A DNA stretch of 64,000 nucleotides. Origin: Cepaea nemoralis (lineage: Eukaryota > Mollusca > Gastropoda > Stylommatophora > Helicidae). Each line of letters opens with the position of its first letter. The first letter of the stretch is position 1. Positions 10,735 to 24,100 of the stretch are shown piece by piece. The stretch covers positions 395,001 through 459,000 of the forward strand of contig JACEFZ010028294.1 in NCBI GenBank assembly GCA_014155875.1. The letters run 5' to 3'. Under the pieces are notes generated by a model. That model did no database searches and had not been told where the DNA came from. It saw nothing but the letters and a program-made list of their open reading frames with translations. The position numbers and the translations under genes are program-made.

Positions 10735-10870
10735 TACAAGATTTAGAAATGGAGATGTAGGTTCAGAGATATTGTGTAAATACCTAGGACTGACAGGGTA
10801 ACTGACAACAAATGCCTGCAAGAGGCTAATGAAAGTAGAACATTATATACAAATAAGAAAGACACTAATG
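10735..10870 (+). pseudogene. RTE family 2 fragment at the edge of the 41-bp array
   Basis: One frame reads RFRDIV, a stop, IPRTDRVT, then CLQEANESRTLYTTIR. It aligns in order with MWFLRRMLRIPWTARVTN and CLKQANETRTLYTTIR of the RTE family 2 copy at 37.5-38.2 kb. The first units of the adjacent satellite are this coding sequence repeated, so the fragment appears to be the seed of the array. Confidence 0.75.
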
Positions 10871-13800
10871 AAATAATAACATTATATACAATGGTAAGAA
10901 AGAGGCTAATGAAAGTAGAACATTATGTACAGCTATAAGAAAGGGGCTAATGAAAGTAGAATATTATATACAACTATAAGAAAGGGGCTAATAAAAATAG
11001 AACATTATATACAACTATAAGAAAGGGTCTAATGAAAGTAGAACATTATATACAACTATAAGAAAGGGGCTACTGAAAGTAGAACATTATATACAACTAC
11101 AAGAAAGGGGCTAATGAAAGTAGAACATTATATACAACTATAAGAAAGGGGCTAATGAAAGTAGAATATTATATACAAATAAGAAAGACACTAATGAAAT
11201 AATAACATTATATACAATGGTAAGAAAGAGGCTAATGAAAGTAGAACATTATGTACAGCTATAAGAAAGGGGCTAATGAAAGTAGAACATTATATACAAC
11301 TATAAGAAAGGGGCTAATGAAAGTAGAACATTATATTCAACTATAAGAAAGGGGCTAATGAAAGTAGAACATTATATACAACTATAAGAAAGAGGTTAAA
11401 GATAGTAGAACATTATACACAACTATAAGAAAGAGGCTAAAGATAGTAGAACATTATACACAACTATAAGACAGAGGTTAAAGATAGTAGAACATTATAC
11501 ACAACTATAAGAAAGAGGCTAAAGATAGTAGAACATTATACACAACTATAAGAAAGAGGTTAAAGATAGTAGAACATTATACACAACTATAAGAAAGAGG
11601 CTTAAAGATAGTAGAACATTATACACAACTATAAGAAAGAGGCTTAAAGATAGTAGAACATTATACACAACTATAAGAAAGAGGTTAAAGATAGTAGAAC
11701 ATTATACACAACTATAAGAAAGAGGCTAAAGATAGTAGAACATTATACACAACTATAAGAAAGAGGCTAAAGATAGTAGAACATTATACACAACTATAAG
11801 AAAGAGGTTAAAGATAGTAGAACATTATACACAACTATAAGAAAGAGGCTAAAGATAGTAGAACATTATACACAACTATAAGAAAGAGGTTAAAGATAGT
11901 AGAACATTATACACAACTATAAGAAAGAGGCTAAAGATAGTAGAACATTATACACAACTATAAGAAAGAGGCTAAAGATAGTAGAACATTATACACAACT
12001 ATAAGAAAGAGGCTAAAGATAGTAGAACATTATACACAACTATAAGAAAGAGGCTTAAAGATAGTAGAACATTATACACAACTATAAGAAAGAGGTTAAA
12101 GATAGTAGAACATTATACACAACTATAAGAAAGAGGTTAAAGATAGTAGAACATTATACACAACTATAAGAAAGAGGTTAAAGATAGTAGAACATTATAC
12201 ACAACTATAAGAAAGAGGTTAAAGATAGTAGAACATTATACACAACTATAAGAAAGAGGCTAAAGATAGTAGAACATTATACACAACTATAAGACAGAGG
12301 TTAAAGATAGTAGAACATTATACACAACTATAAGACAGAGGTTAAAGATAGTAGAACATTATACACAACTATAAGAAAGAGGCTAAAGATAGTAGAACAT
12401 TATACACAACTATAAGAAAGATACTAATGAAAGTAGAACATTATACACAACTATAAGAAAGAGACTAATGAAAGTAGAACATTATACACAACTATAAGAA
12501 AGAGACTAATGAAAGTAGAACATTATACACAACTATAAGAAAGAGACTAATGAAAGTAGAACATTATACACAACTATAAGAAAGAGTACTAATGAAAGTA
12601 GAACATTATACTACAACTATAAGAAAGAGACTAATGAAAGTAGAACATTATACACAACTATAAGAAAGATACTAATGAAAGCAGAACATTATACACAACT
12701 ATAAGAAAGAGACTAATGAAAGTAGAACATTATACACAACTATAAGAAAGAAGCTAATGAAAGTAAAACATTATACACAACTATAAGAAGGAGACTAATG
12801 AAAGTAGAACATTATACACAACTATAAGAAAGATACTAATGAAAGTAGAACATTATATACTACTATAAGAAAGAAGCTAATGAAAGTAGAACATTATACA
12901 CTAACTATAAGAAAGATACTAATGAAAGTAGAACATTATACACAACTATAAGAAAGATAGCTAATGAAAGTAGAACATTATATACTACTATAAGAAAGAA
13001 GACTAATGAAAGTAGAACATTATACTACAACTATAAGAAAGAGACTAATGAAAGTAGAACATTATATACTACTATAAGAAAGAGACTAATGAAAGTAGAA
13101 CATTATATACTACTATAAGAAAGAGACTAATGAAAGTAGAACATTATATACAACTATAAGAAAGAGACTAATGAAAGTAGAACATTATACTACAACTATA
13201 AGAAAGAGACTAATGAAAGTAGAACATTATATACTACTATAAGAAAGAGACTAATGAAAGTAGAACATTATATACTACTATAAGAAAGAGACTAATGAAA
13301 GTAGAACATTATATACTACTATAAGAAAGAGACTAATGAAAGTAGAACATTATATACTACTATAAGAAAGAGACTAATGAAAGTAGAACATTATATACTA
13401 CTATAAGAAAGATACTAATGAAAGTAGAACATTATATACTACTATAAGAAAGAGACTAATGAAAGTAGAACATTATATACTACTATAAGAAAGATAGCTA
13501 ATGAAAGTAGAACATTATACACAACTATAAGAAAGATACTAATGAAAGTAGAACATTATATACTAACTATAAGAAAGAGACTAATGAAAGTAGAACATTA
13601 TACACAACTATAAGAAAGAGACTAATGAAAGTAGAACATTATACACTACTATAAGAAAGAAGCTAATGAAAGTAGAACATTATACACAACTATAAGAAAG
13701 ATACTAATGAAAGTAGAACATTATACACAACTATAAGAAAGAGACTAATGAAAGTAGAACATTATATACTACTATAAGAAAGAAGCTAATGAAAGTAGAA

Positions 13801-16800
13801 CATTATACACAACTATAAGAAAGATACTAATGAAAGTAGAACATTATACACAACTATAAGAAAGAGACTAATGAAAGTAGAACATTATATACTACTATAA
13901 GAAAGATACTAATGAAAGTAGAACATTATACACAACTATAAGAAAGAGGCTAAAGATAGTAGAACATTATACACAACTATAAGAAAGAGGTTAAAGATAG
14001 TAGAACATTATACACAACTATAAGAAAGAGGTTAAAGATAGTAGAACATTATACACAACTATAAGAAAGAGGCTAAAGATAGTAGAACATTATACACAAC
14101 TATAAGAAAGAGGTTAAAGATAGTAGAACATTATACACAACTATAAGAAAGAGGTTAAAGATAGTAGAACATTATACACAACTATAAGAAAGAGGCTTAA
14201 AGATAGTAGAACATTATACACAACTATAAGAAAGAGGTTAAAGATAGTAGAACATTATACACAACTATAAGAAAGAGGTTAAAGATAGTAGAACATTATA
14301 CACAACTATAAGAAAGAGGTTAAAGATAGTAGAACATTATACACAACTATAAGAAAGAGGTTAAAGATAGTAGAACATTATACACAACTATAAGAAAGAG
14401 GTTAAAGATAGTAGAACATTATACACAACTATAAGAAAGAGGTTAAAGATAGTAGAACATTATACACAACTATAAGAAAGAGGCTAAAGATAGTAGAACA
14501 TTATACACAACTATAAGAAAGAGGCTTAAAGATAGTAGAACATTATACACAACTATAAGAAAGAGGCTTAAAGATAGTAGAACATTATACACAACTATAA
14601 GAAAGAGGTTAAAGATAGTAGAACATTATACACAACTATAAGAAAGAGGCTAAAGATAGTAGAACATTATACACAACTATAAGAAAGAGGTTAAAGATAG
14701 TAGAACATTATACACAACTATAAGAAAGAGGTTAAAGATAGTAGAACATTATACACAACTATAAGAAAGAGGCTAAAGATAGTAGAACATTATACACAAC
14801 TATAAGAAAGAGGTTAAAGATAGTAGAACATTATACACAACTATAAGAAAGAGGTTAAAGATAGTAGAACATTATACACAACTATAAGAAAGAGGCTTAA
14901 AGATAGTAGAACATTATACACAACTATAAGAAAGAGACTAATGAAAGTAGAACATTATACACAACTATAAGAAAGAACTAATGAAAGTAGAACATTATAC
15001 ACAACTATAAGAAAGAGACTAATGAAAGTAGAACATTATACACAACTATAAGAAAGAGACTAATGAAAGTAGAACATTATACACAACTATAAGAAAGATA
15101 CTAATGAAAGTAGAACATTATACACAACTATAAGAAAGAGACTAATGAAAGTAGAACATTATACACTACTATAAGAAAGAGACTAATGAAAGTAGAACAT
15201 TATACTACACTATAAGAAAGATACTAATGAAAGTAGAACATTATACACAACTATAAGAAAGAGACTAATGAAAGTAGAACATTATACACAACTATAAGAA
15301 GAGACTAATGAAAGTAGAACATTATATACTAACTATAAGAAAGATACTAATGAAAGTAGAACATTATATACAACTATAAGAAAGATACTAATGAAAGTAG
15401 AACATTATACACAACTATAAGAAAGAGACTAATGAAAGTAGAACATTATACACACTATAAGAAAGAACTAATGAAAGTAGAACATTATATACTACTATAA
15501 GAAAGAACTAATGAAAGTAGAACATTATACACATAGAAAGCTATAAAGTAGAACATTATACTACTATGAAAGACTATGAAAGTAAACATTATATACTACT
15601 ATAAGAAAGAACTAATGAAAGTAGAACATTATATACAACTATAAGAAAGGAGCTAATGAAGGTAGAACATTATATACAACTATAAGAAAGGAGCTAATGA
15701 AAGTAGACCATTATATACAACTATAAGAAAGAACTAATGAAAGTAGAACATTATACACACTATAAGAAAGAACTAATGAAAGTAGAACATTATACACAAC
15801 TATAAGAAAGAGACTAATGAAAGTAGAACATTATATACTACTATATGAAAGAAGCTAATGAAAGTAGAACATTATACACAACTATAAGAACGAAGCTAAT
15901 GAAAGTAAAACATTATATACAACTATAAGAAAGAACTAATGATAGTAGAACATTATACACAACTATAAGAAAGAGGCTAAATGATAGTAGAACATTATAC
16001 ACAACTATAAGAAAGAGGCTAATGATAGTAGAACATTATACACAACTATAAGAAAGAGGCTAATGATAGTAGAACATTATACACAACTATAAGAAAGAGC
16101 TAAATGATAGTAGAACATTATACACAACTATAAGAAAGAGGCTAATGATAGTAGAACATTATACACAACTATAAGAAAGAGGCTAATGATAGTAGAACAT
16201 TATACACAACTATAAGAAAGAGGCTAAATGATAGTAGAACATTATACACAACTATAAGAAAGAGGCTAAATGATAGTAGAACATTATACACAACTATAAG
16301 AAAGAGGCTAAATGATAGTAGAACATTATACACAACTATAAGAAAGAGGCTAATGAAAGTAGAACATTATACACAACTATAAGAAAGAGGCTAATGATAA
16401 GTAGAACATTATACACAACTATAAGAAAGAGGTACTAATGATAGTAGAACATTATACACAACTATAAGAAAGAGGCTAAAGATAGTAGAACATTATACAC
16501 AACTATAAGAAAGAGGCTAAAGATAGTAGAACATTATACACAACTATAAGAAAGAGGCTAAGATAGTAGAACATTATACACAACTATAAGAAAGAGGCTA
16601 AAGATAGTAGAACATTATACACAACTATAAGAAAGAGGCTAAAGATAGTAGAACATTATACACAACTATAAGAAAGAGGCTAAAGATAGTAGAACATTAT
16701 ACACAACTATAAGAAAGAGGCTAAAGATAGTAGAACATTATACACAACTATAAGAAAGAGGCTAAAGATAGTAGAACATTATACACAACTATAAGAAAGA

Positions 16801-18138
16801 GGCTAAAGATAGTAGAACATTATACACAACTATAAGAAAGAGGCTAAAGATAGTAGAACATTATACACAACTATAAGAAAGAGGCTAAAGATAGTAGAAC
16901 ATTATACACAACTATAAGAAAGAGGCTTAAAGATAGTAGAACATTATACACAACTATAAGAAAGAGGCTAAAGATAGTAGAACATTATACACAACTATAA
17001 GAAAGAGGTTAAAGATAGTAGAACATTATACACAACTATAAGAAAGAGGTTAAAGATAGTAGAACATTATACACAACTATAAGAAAGAGGTTAAAGATAG
17101 TAGAACATTATACACAACTATAAGAAAGAGGTTAAAGATAGTAGAACATTATACACAACTATAAGAAAGAGGTTAAAGATAGTAGAACATTATACACAAC
17201 TATAAGAAAGAGGTTAAAGATAGTAGAACATTATACACAACTATAAGAAAGAGGCTAAAGATAGTAGAACATTATACACAACTATAAGAAAGAGGTTAAA
17301 GATAGTAGAACATTATACACAACTATAAGAAAGAGGCTAAAGATAGTAGAACATTATACACAACTATAAGAAAGAGGTTAAAGATAGTAGAACATTATAC
17401 ACAACTATAAGAAAGAGGTTAAAGATAGTAGAACATTATACACAACTATAAGAAAGAGGTTAAAGATAGTAGAACATTATACACAACTATAAGAAAGAGA
17501 CTAATGAAAGTAGAACATTATACACAACTATAAGAAAGAGACTAATGAAAGTAGAACATTATACACAACTATAAGAAAGAGACTAATGAAAGTAGAACAT
17601 TATATACTACTATAAGAAAGAAGCTAATGAAAGTAGAACATTATATACTAACTATAAGAAAGAGCTAATGAAAGTAGAACATTATACACAACTATAAGAA
17701 AGAGACTAATGAAAGTAGAACATTATACACAACTATAAGAAAGAGCTAATGAAAGTAGAACATTATATACAACTATAAGAAAGAGGCTAATGAAAGTAGA
17801 ACATTATACACAACTATAAGAAAGAGACTAATGAAAGTAGAACATTATATACAACTATAAGAAAGAGGCTAATGAAAGTAGAACATTATATACAACTATA
17901 AGAAAGGAGCTAATGAAAGTAGAACATTATATACAACTATAAGAAAGGAGCTAATGAAAGTAGAACATTATATACAACTATAAGAAAGGGGCTAATGAAG
18001 GTAGAACATTATATACAACTATAAGAAAGGGCTAATGAATGTAGAACATTATATACAACTTTAAGAAAGGGGCTAATGAAAGTAGAACATTATATACAAC
18101 TGAAAGAAAGAGGCTAATGAAAGTAGAACATTATAAAC
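10826..18138. repeat. 7.3-kb minisatellite, 41-bp unit, about 178 copies
   Basis: The unit is AACATTATACACAACTATAA followed by GAAAGAGGCTAAAGATAGTA and a G, 41 bp. Three variant classes occur in blocks. Edge units have GGGGCTAATGAAAG with ATATACA. Class A has GACTAATGAAAG. Class B has GGCTAAAGATAG or GGTTAAAGATAG. Edge-type units are found at both ends (about 10.8-11.4 and 17.9-18.1 kb), with alternating A and B blocks between. The unit corresponds to RTE codons for NESRTLYTTIRKR. A 41-bp unit is not a multiple of three, so no long ORF survives. Confidence 0.95.
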
Positions 18139-18445
18139 AGCTGTGGTTTACTTTGGAAGCTAAATGAAAGCAATTTACGACTGACAGCAAAGAGAAGCAA
18201 TTTATTTCTGACAACACACAAGGTAAAGGTAGTCCCATAGCAGATACAGATGATGGGTGTGAAGTGTTAGGCTGTAATATTCTAAAACCACAACATATGA
18301 GGTGGAGTGGCCAGTTCCCTTCATCATCTTTTGTCCAAGACAATTCCTAGAAATTTCTGAAAATTGTCTGGTGCCCTTTATTATGAGGCTAGCTCGACCA
18401 TATACCACTGTCCTGGTGGCCAAGTGTACTAACTACTATGCCATT
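18139..18445. other. Spacer between two satellite arrays
   Basis: Non-coding. It contains a single diverged unit (CTGACAGCAAAGAGAAGCAA near 18180) that resembles the 28-bp unit of the next array. Confidence 0.55.
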
Positions 18446-19565
18446 GTAGCTACTTCTGACAGTAAAGAGAAACTACTATACTTCTGACAGTAGAGAGAAA
18501 CTACTATACTTCTGACAGTAGAGAGAAACTACTATACTTCTGACAGTAGAGAGAAACTACTATACTTCTGACAGTATAGAGAAACTACTATACTTCTGAC
18601 AGTAGAGAAAAACTACTATACTTATGACAGTATAGAGAAACTACTATACTTCTGACAGTATAGAGAAACTACTATACTTCTGACAGTAGAGAGAAACTAC
18701 TATACTTCTGACAGTAGAGAGAAATTACTATACTTCTGACAGTAGAGAGAAATTACTATACTTTTGACATTACAGAGAAACTATTATACTTTTGACAGTA
18801 TAGAGAAACTACTATATTTCTGACATTATAGAGAAACTACTATACTTCTGACATTATAGAGAAACTACTATACTTCTGAAAGTAGAAAGAAACTACTAAA
18901 CTTCTGACTGTATAGAGAAACTACTATACTTCTGACAGTAGAGAGAAACTACTATACATCTGATAGTAGAGAGAAACTACTATACTTCTGCATTATAGAG
19001 AAACTACTATACTTCTGACAATAGAGAGAAACTACTATACTTCTGACAATAGAGAGAAACTACTATACTTCTGACAGTAGAGAGAAACTACTATACTTCT
19101 GACAGTAGAGAGAAACTACTATACTTCTGACAGTAGAGAGAAACTATTATACTTCTGATAGTAGAGAGAAACTACTATACTTCTGAAAGTAGAGAGAAAC
19201 TACTATACTTCTGACAGTAGAGAGAAATTACTATACTTCTGACAGTATAGAGAAACTATTATATTTCTGACATGATAGAGAAACTATTATACTTCTGACA
19301 TTATAATAGAGAAACTATTATACTTCTGACATTATATAGAAACTACTATACTTCTGACATTATAGAGAAACTACTATACTTCTGCATTATAGAGAAACTA
19401 CTATACTTCTGACAGTAGAGAGAAACTACTATACTTCTGACAGTAGATAGAAACTACTATACTTCTGACAGTAGAGAGAAACTACTATACTTCTGACAGT
19501 ATAGAGAAACTTCTATACTTCTAACAGTTTAGAGAAGTTACTATACTTCTGATGAAAAAGAGAAG
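18446..19565. repeat. Minisatellite, 28-bp unit, about 40 copies
   Basis: The unit is CTTCTGACAGTAGAGAGAAA followed by CTACTATA. Substitutions (ACAGTATAG, ACATTATAG) and small indels are spread through the 1.1-kb array. Diverged single units lie at both edges (18.18 and 19.55 kb). No link to a known element is seen. Confidence 0.93.
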
Positions 19566-19805
19566 CAATATACAATATATGAATGTCTATAAAAGACACA
19601 TTAACATTGTAAACATTTTTCTTTCATTTTACTAAAACAAAATTAGTTTTAAAATGAAGTGAATTTATTCAATCATGACACTCAGTGTTTATGTTAATTA
19701 AGTGATTTATCAATTCTCTTTTATCAGTAAATACCAGGGGGTTTCAAAATTAAAATCTTAAAAGTGTGATAGAAATTACAATAACCATGCCATTGTCTTG
19801 ACTGA

Positions 19806-20995
19806 TTGATTGATTTAGGAACCGACATCACAGCATTCGGGGCATTCCCATAAGCACTCCGTCCCCATCCTCAGCAGCCAGCGAAGAGTTCCAACACTAA
19901 TAGTACCAGTAGCAATCTGATTATATGTCCGTCTCGCCTTTCCTCTGCGCATCGAGCGTTGGCCAGTTCCCTTAGTCACTCCTCGCTGTCTCATTCTTGC
20001 CAGACCATAGCTGATCCATTTGCTCCTCCGAGGTGTACACGTGCTCCCACAAGGCCGCAACCATGTCTGCCTTGTCATGCATCAATACTCCACCAAGTTT
20101 TGCAGAGCCAGCCAATCTGTCCGCCTGTTCATTTCCCAGCACACCGGCATGCCCCAGAGAAAAGATCCAGGCGATGCTTGCCACCCGTGACCTCCGAAGC
20201 GAAGCAAGCCACTCTGCCCGAAGCTTGCCTGTCCTCACCTTCCTCAGCATGCTTTCTGAGTCAGTTACAATCACGATGTGTGTGTATCGTATTCTCCATC
20301 CAGCGGAAAGCTGCACTGACTGCCTCCACCTCCATTCTTAAGCTAGATGTTGTGGTATCATATGCCAGGTTCTCCTGCACCAAACGTCGACCATTAGCTT
20401 TTGCTAAGAACCCCCAGGCACTTCTCCTACCTCTCAACACCGACCCATCTGTGTAGATAATAACATCACCCGAGCGAGCATTATCCTGAATTAGTTGCTG
20501 GATTTCCACTTCCATGGCCCCTGCTGGCCACTCCCTGCACTCCCGGCTCAATGTGATTATAACTCTGCACAAGTCTGACTGCTCCGCTGGCACTCTGACC
20601 CACTCCTCTCCTCGCCTAATGTTCTCCAAGGGGCACACCTGTCTTGATCGTATCCTCCGCCTGAGCCATCCATGATTTCCCTCTTATCAGTAGCTGGACC
20701 CTTAACTGCGTCCAGTGCCTCATGCAACTGGTGATCTGTGTCTGCAGCTACTCTGAGGTATGCCTTCGCCTGCATCACCTTGAGCCTACTAGCAACAGTT
20801 GGCAGACCAAGGATGTAACGCATACACACTACTGGGGTGTCTCTGGTACATCCCAGAATGACTCGCATAGCTTCGTTCTGTATGCGCTCTAATTTCGCCA
20901 GCTGACTCTTTGAGACAGTGAGCAGTCCTAGTCCATAATCAATCACTGAGAGGATCAAGTGCTGGTATAGTGTGAAAAGCATTCTCTGCTCTGTT
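19806..20995 (-). pseudogene. I-group non-LTR element, RT C-terminus plus RNase H, frame-broken
   Basis: Four minus-strand frames follow each other. First comes the RT C-terminus (LERIQNEAMRVILGCTRDTP, LGLPTVASRL). Then the start of RNase H (VIIYTDGSVLRGRRSAWGF, RMEVEAVSAAFRWM). Then its second half (IVTDSESMLRKV, GHAGVLGNEQADRLAGSA). Last is a Cys motif (TGTISVGTLRWLL, ECLWECPECC). At least three frameshifts make it dead. The 3' end (left) runs into an AATC-repeat tail near 19806. The 5' end is truncated. Confidence 0.85.
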
Positions 20996-21145
20996 CCATT
21001 GCAGCCATAGTTTTAAGTGCATTGAATCTCTTTTGAGACCATTGTCTTGTAACCTGTCAATATTGTTGTTAAGGATGTCAAGAGTGTTAAACATGTGGCA
21101 TCACAGTGCAGACAAACACGGTGAAGTTATAAGAACAGTTTAAAT

Positions 21146-24100
21146 ATGGCCATCCCACTTTTGACATACACCAAAGAGGAAGCAACGTTCAGTTATCAAT
21201 TTTTTATCAGAGAAGGGGTGAAACCATTAGAAATTCATCAGCAAATGAAGGTCCAGTATGGTGATGCACATCTGTCAGTCCAGCAAGTGTATGAGTGGAG
21301 TAGGGAGTTTCAAAACTTTTCAGTCCGATGATGAAGAGCTACAGCATATGGTGCATGAGTGGTTACACACACACAACCAAGCTACAGCATATGGTGCATG
21401 AGTGGTTACACACACAACCAAGCTACAGCATATGGTGCATGAGTGGTTACACACACAACCAAGCTACAGCATATGGTGCATGAGTGGTTACACACACAAC
21501 CCAAGCTACAGCATATGGTGCAATGAGTGGTTACACACACAAACCAAGCTACAGCATATGGTGCATGAGTGGTTACACACACAACCAAGCTACAGCATAT
21601 GGTGCATGAGTGGTTACACACACAACCAAGCTACAGCATATGGTGCCATGAGTGGTTACCACACAACCAAGCTACAGCATATGGTGCATGAGTGGTTACA
21701 CACACACAACCAAGCTACAGCATATGGTGCATGAGTGGTTACACACACAACCAAGCTACAGTATATGGTGCATGAGTGGTTACACACACAACCAAGCTAC
21801 AGTATATGGTGCATGAGTGGTTACACACACACAACCAAGCTACAGCATATGGTGCATGAGGGGTTACACACACAACCAGCTACAGTATATGGTGCATGAG
21901 TGGTTACACACACACAACCAAGCTACAGCATATGGTGCATGAGTGGTTACACACACAACCAAGCTACAGCATATGGTGCATGAGTGGTTACACACACAAC
22001 CAAGCTACAGCATATGGTGCATGAGTGGTTACACACACAACCAAGCTACAGCATATGGTGCATGAGTGGTTACACACACAACCAAGCTACAGCATATGGT
22101 GCATGAGTGGTTACACACACACAACCAAGCTACAGCATATGGTGCATGAGTGGTTACACACACAACCAGCTACAGTATATGGTGCATGAGTGGTTACACA
22201 CACACACCAAGCTACGCATATGGTGCATGAGTGGTTACACACACAACCAAGCTACAGTATATGGTGCATGAGTGGTTACACACACACAACCAAGCTACAG
22301 CATATGGTGCATGAGTGGTTACACACACAACCAAGCTACAGTATATGGTGCATGAGTGGTTACACACACAACCAAGCTACAGCATATGGTGCATGAGTGG
22401 TTACACACACAACCAAGCTACAGCATATGGTGCATGAGTGGTTACACACACAACCAAGCTACAGCATATGGTGCATGAGTGGTTACACCCACAACCAAGC
22501 TACAGCATATGGTGCATGAGTGGTTACACACACAACCAAGCTACGCATAGTGCATGAGTGGTTACATCACACAACCAAGCTACAGCATATGGTGCAGTGA
22601 GTGGGGTTACACACACAACCAAGCTACAGCATATGTGCATGAGTGGTTACCACACAACCAAGCTACAGCATATGGTGCATGAGTGGTTACACACACAACC
22701 AAGCTACAGCATATGGTGCATGAGTGGTTACACACACAACCAAGCTACAGCATATGGTGCATGAGTGGGTTACACACACAACCAAGCTACAGCATATGGT
22801 GCATGAGTGGTTACACACACCAACCAAGCTACAGCATATGGTGCATGAGTGGTTACACACACAACAACCAAGCTACAGCATATGGTGCATGAGTGGTTAC
22901 ACACACAACCAAGCTACAGCTATATGGTGCATGAGTGGTTACACACACACAACCCAAGCTACAGCATATGGTGCATGAGTGGTTACACACACAACCAAGC
23001 TACAGCATATGGTGCATGAGTGGTTACACACACAACCAAGCTACAGCATATGGTGCATGAGTGGTTACACACACAACCAAGCTACAGCATATGGTGCATG
23101 AGTGGTTACACACACAACCAAGCTACAGCATATGGTGCATGAGTGGTTACACACACAACCAAGCTACAGTATATGGTGCATGAGTGGTTACACACACAAC
23201 CAAGCTACAGCATATGGTGCATGAGTGGTTACACACACAACCAAGCTACAGCATATGGTGCATGAGTGGTTTACACACACACAACCAAGCTACAGCATAT
23301 GGTGCATGAGTGGTTACACACACAACCAAGCTACGTATATGGTGCATGAGTGGGTTACACACAACAACCAAGCTACAGCATATGGTGCATGAGTGGTTAC
23401 ACACACAACCAAGCTACAGCATATGGTGCATGAGTGGTTACACACACAAACCAAGCTACAGCATATGGTGCATGAGTGGTTACACACACAACAAGCTACA
23501 GTATATGGTGCATTGAGGTGGTTACACACACCAACCAAAGCTACAGCATATGGTGCATGAGTTGTTACTCACACACCAAGCTACATTATAGGGTCATGAT
23601 GTTACCACACACAACCAAGCTACAGCATATGGTTCATGATGGTTACACACACACCAGCTCAGTATTGGGTGCATGAGTGGTTACACACCAACCAAGGCTG
23701 CAGCATATGGTGCATGAGTGGTTACAATCACACGCAACCAAGCTACAGCATATTGTTCATTGATTGGTTACACACACAACCAAGCTACATCATATGGTGG
23801 CATGTATGTAGTTACACACACAAACAAGCTACAGCATATGGTGGCATGAGTGGATATACACACACAACCAGAGCTACAGCATATGGCGTGCATGAGTGGT
23901 TACACACACAACCAAGCTACAGCATATGGTGCATGAGTGGGGTACACACACAACCAAGCTACAGCATATGGTGCATGAAGTGGTTACACACACAACCAAG
24001 CTACAGCATATGGTGCTATGGATGGTTACACACACAACCAAGCTTACAGAATATGGTGCATGAGTGGGTTACACACACAACAAAGCTACAGCATATGGTG

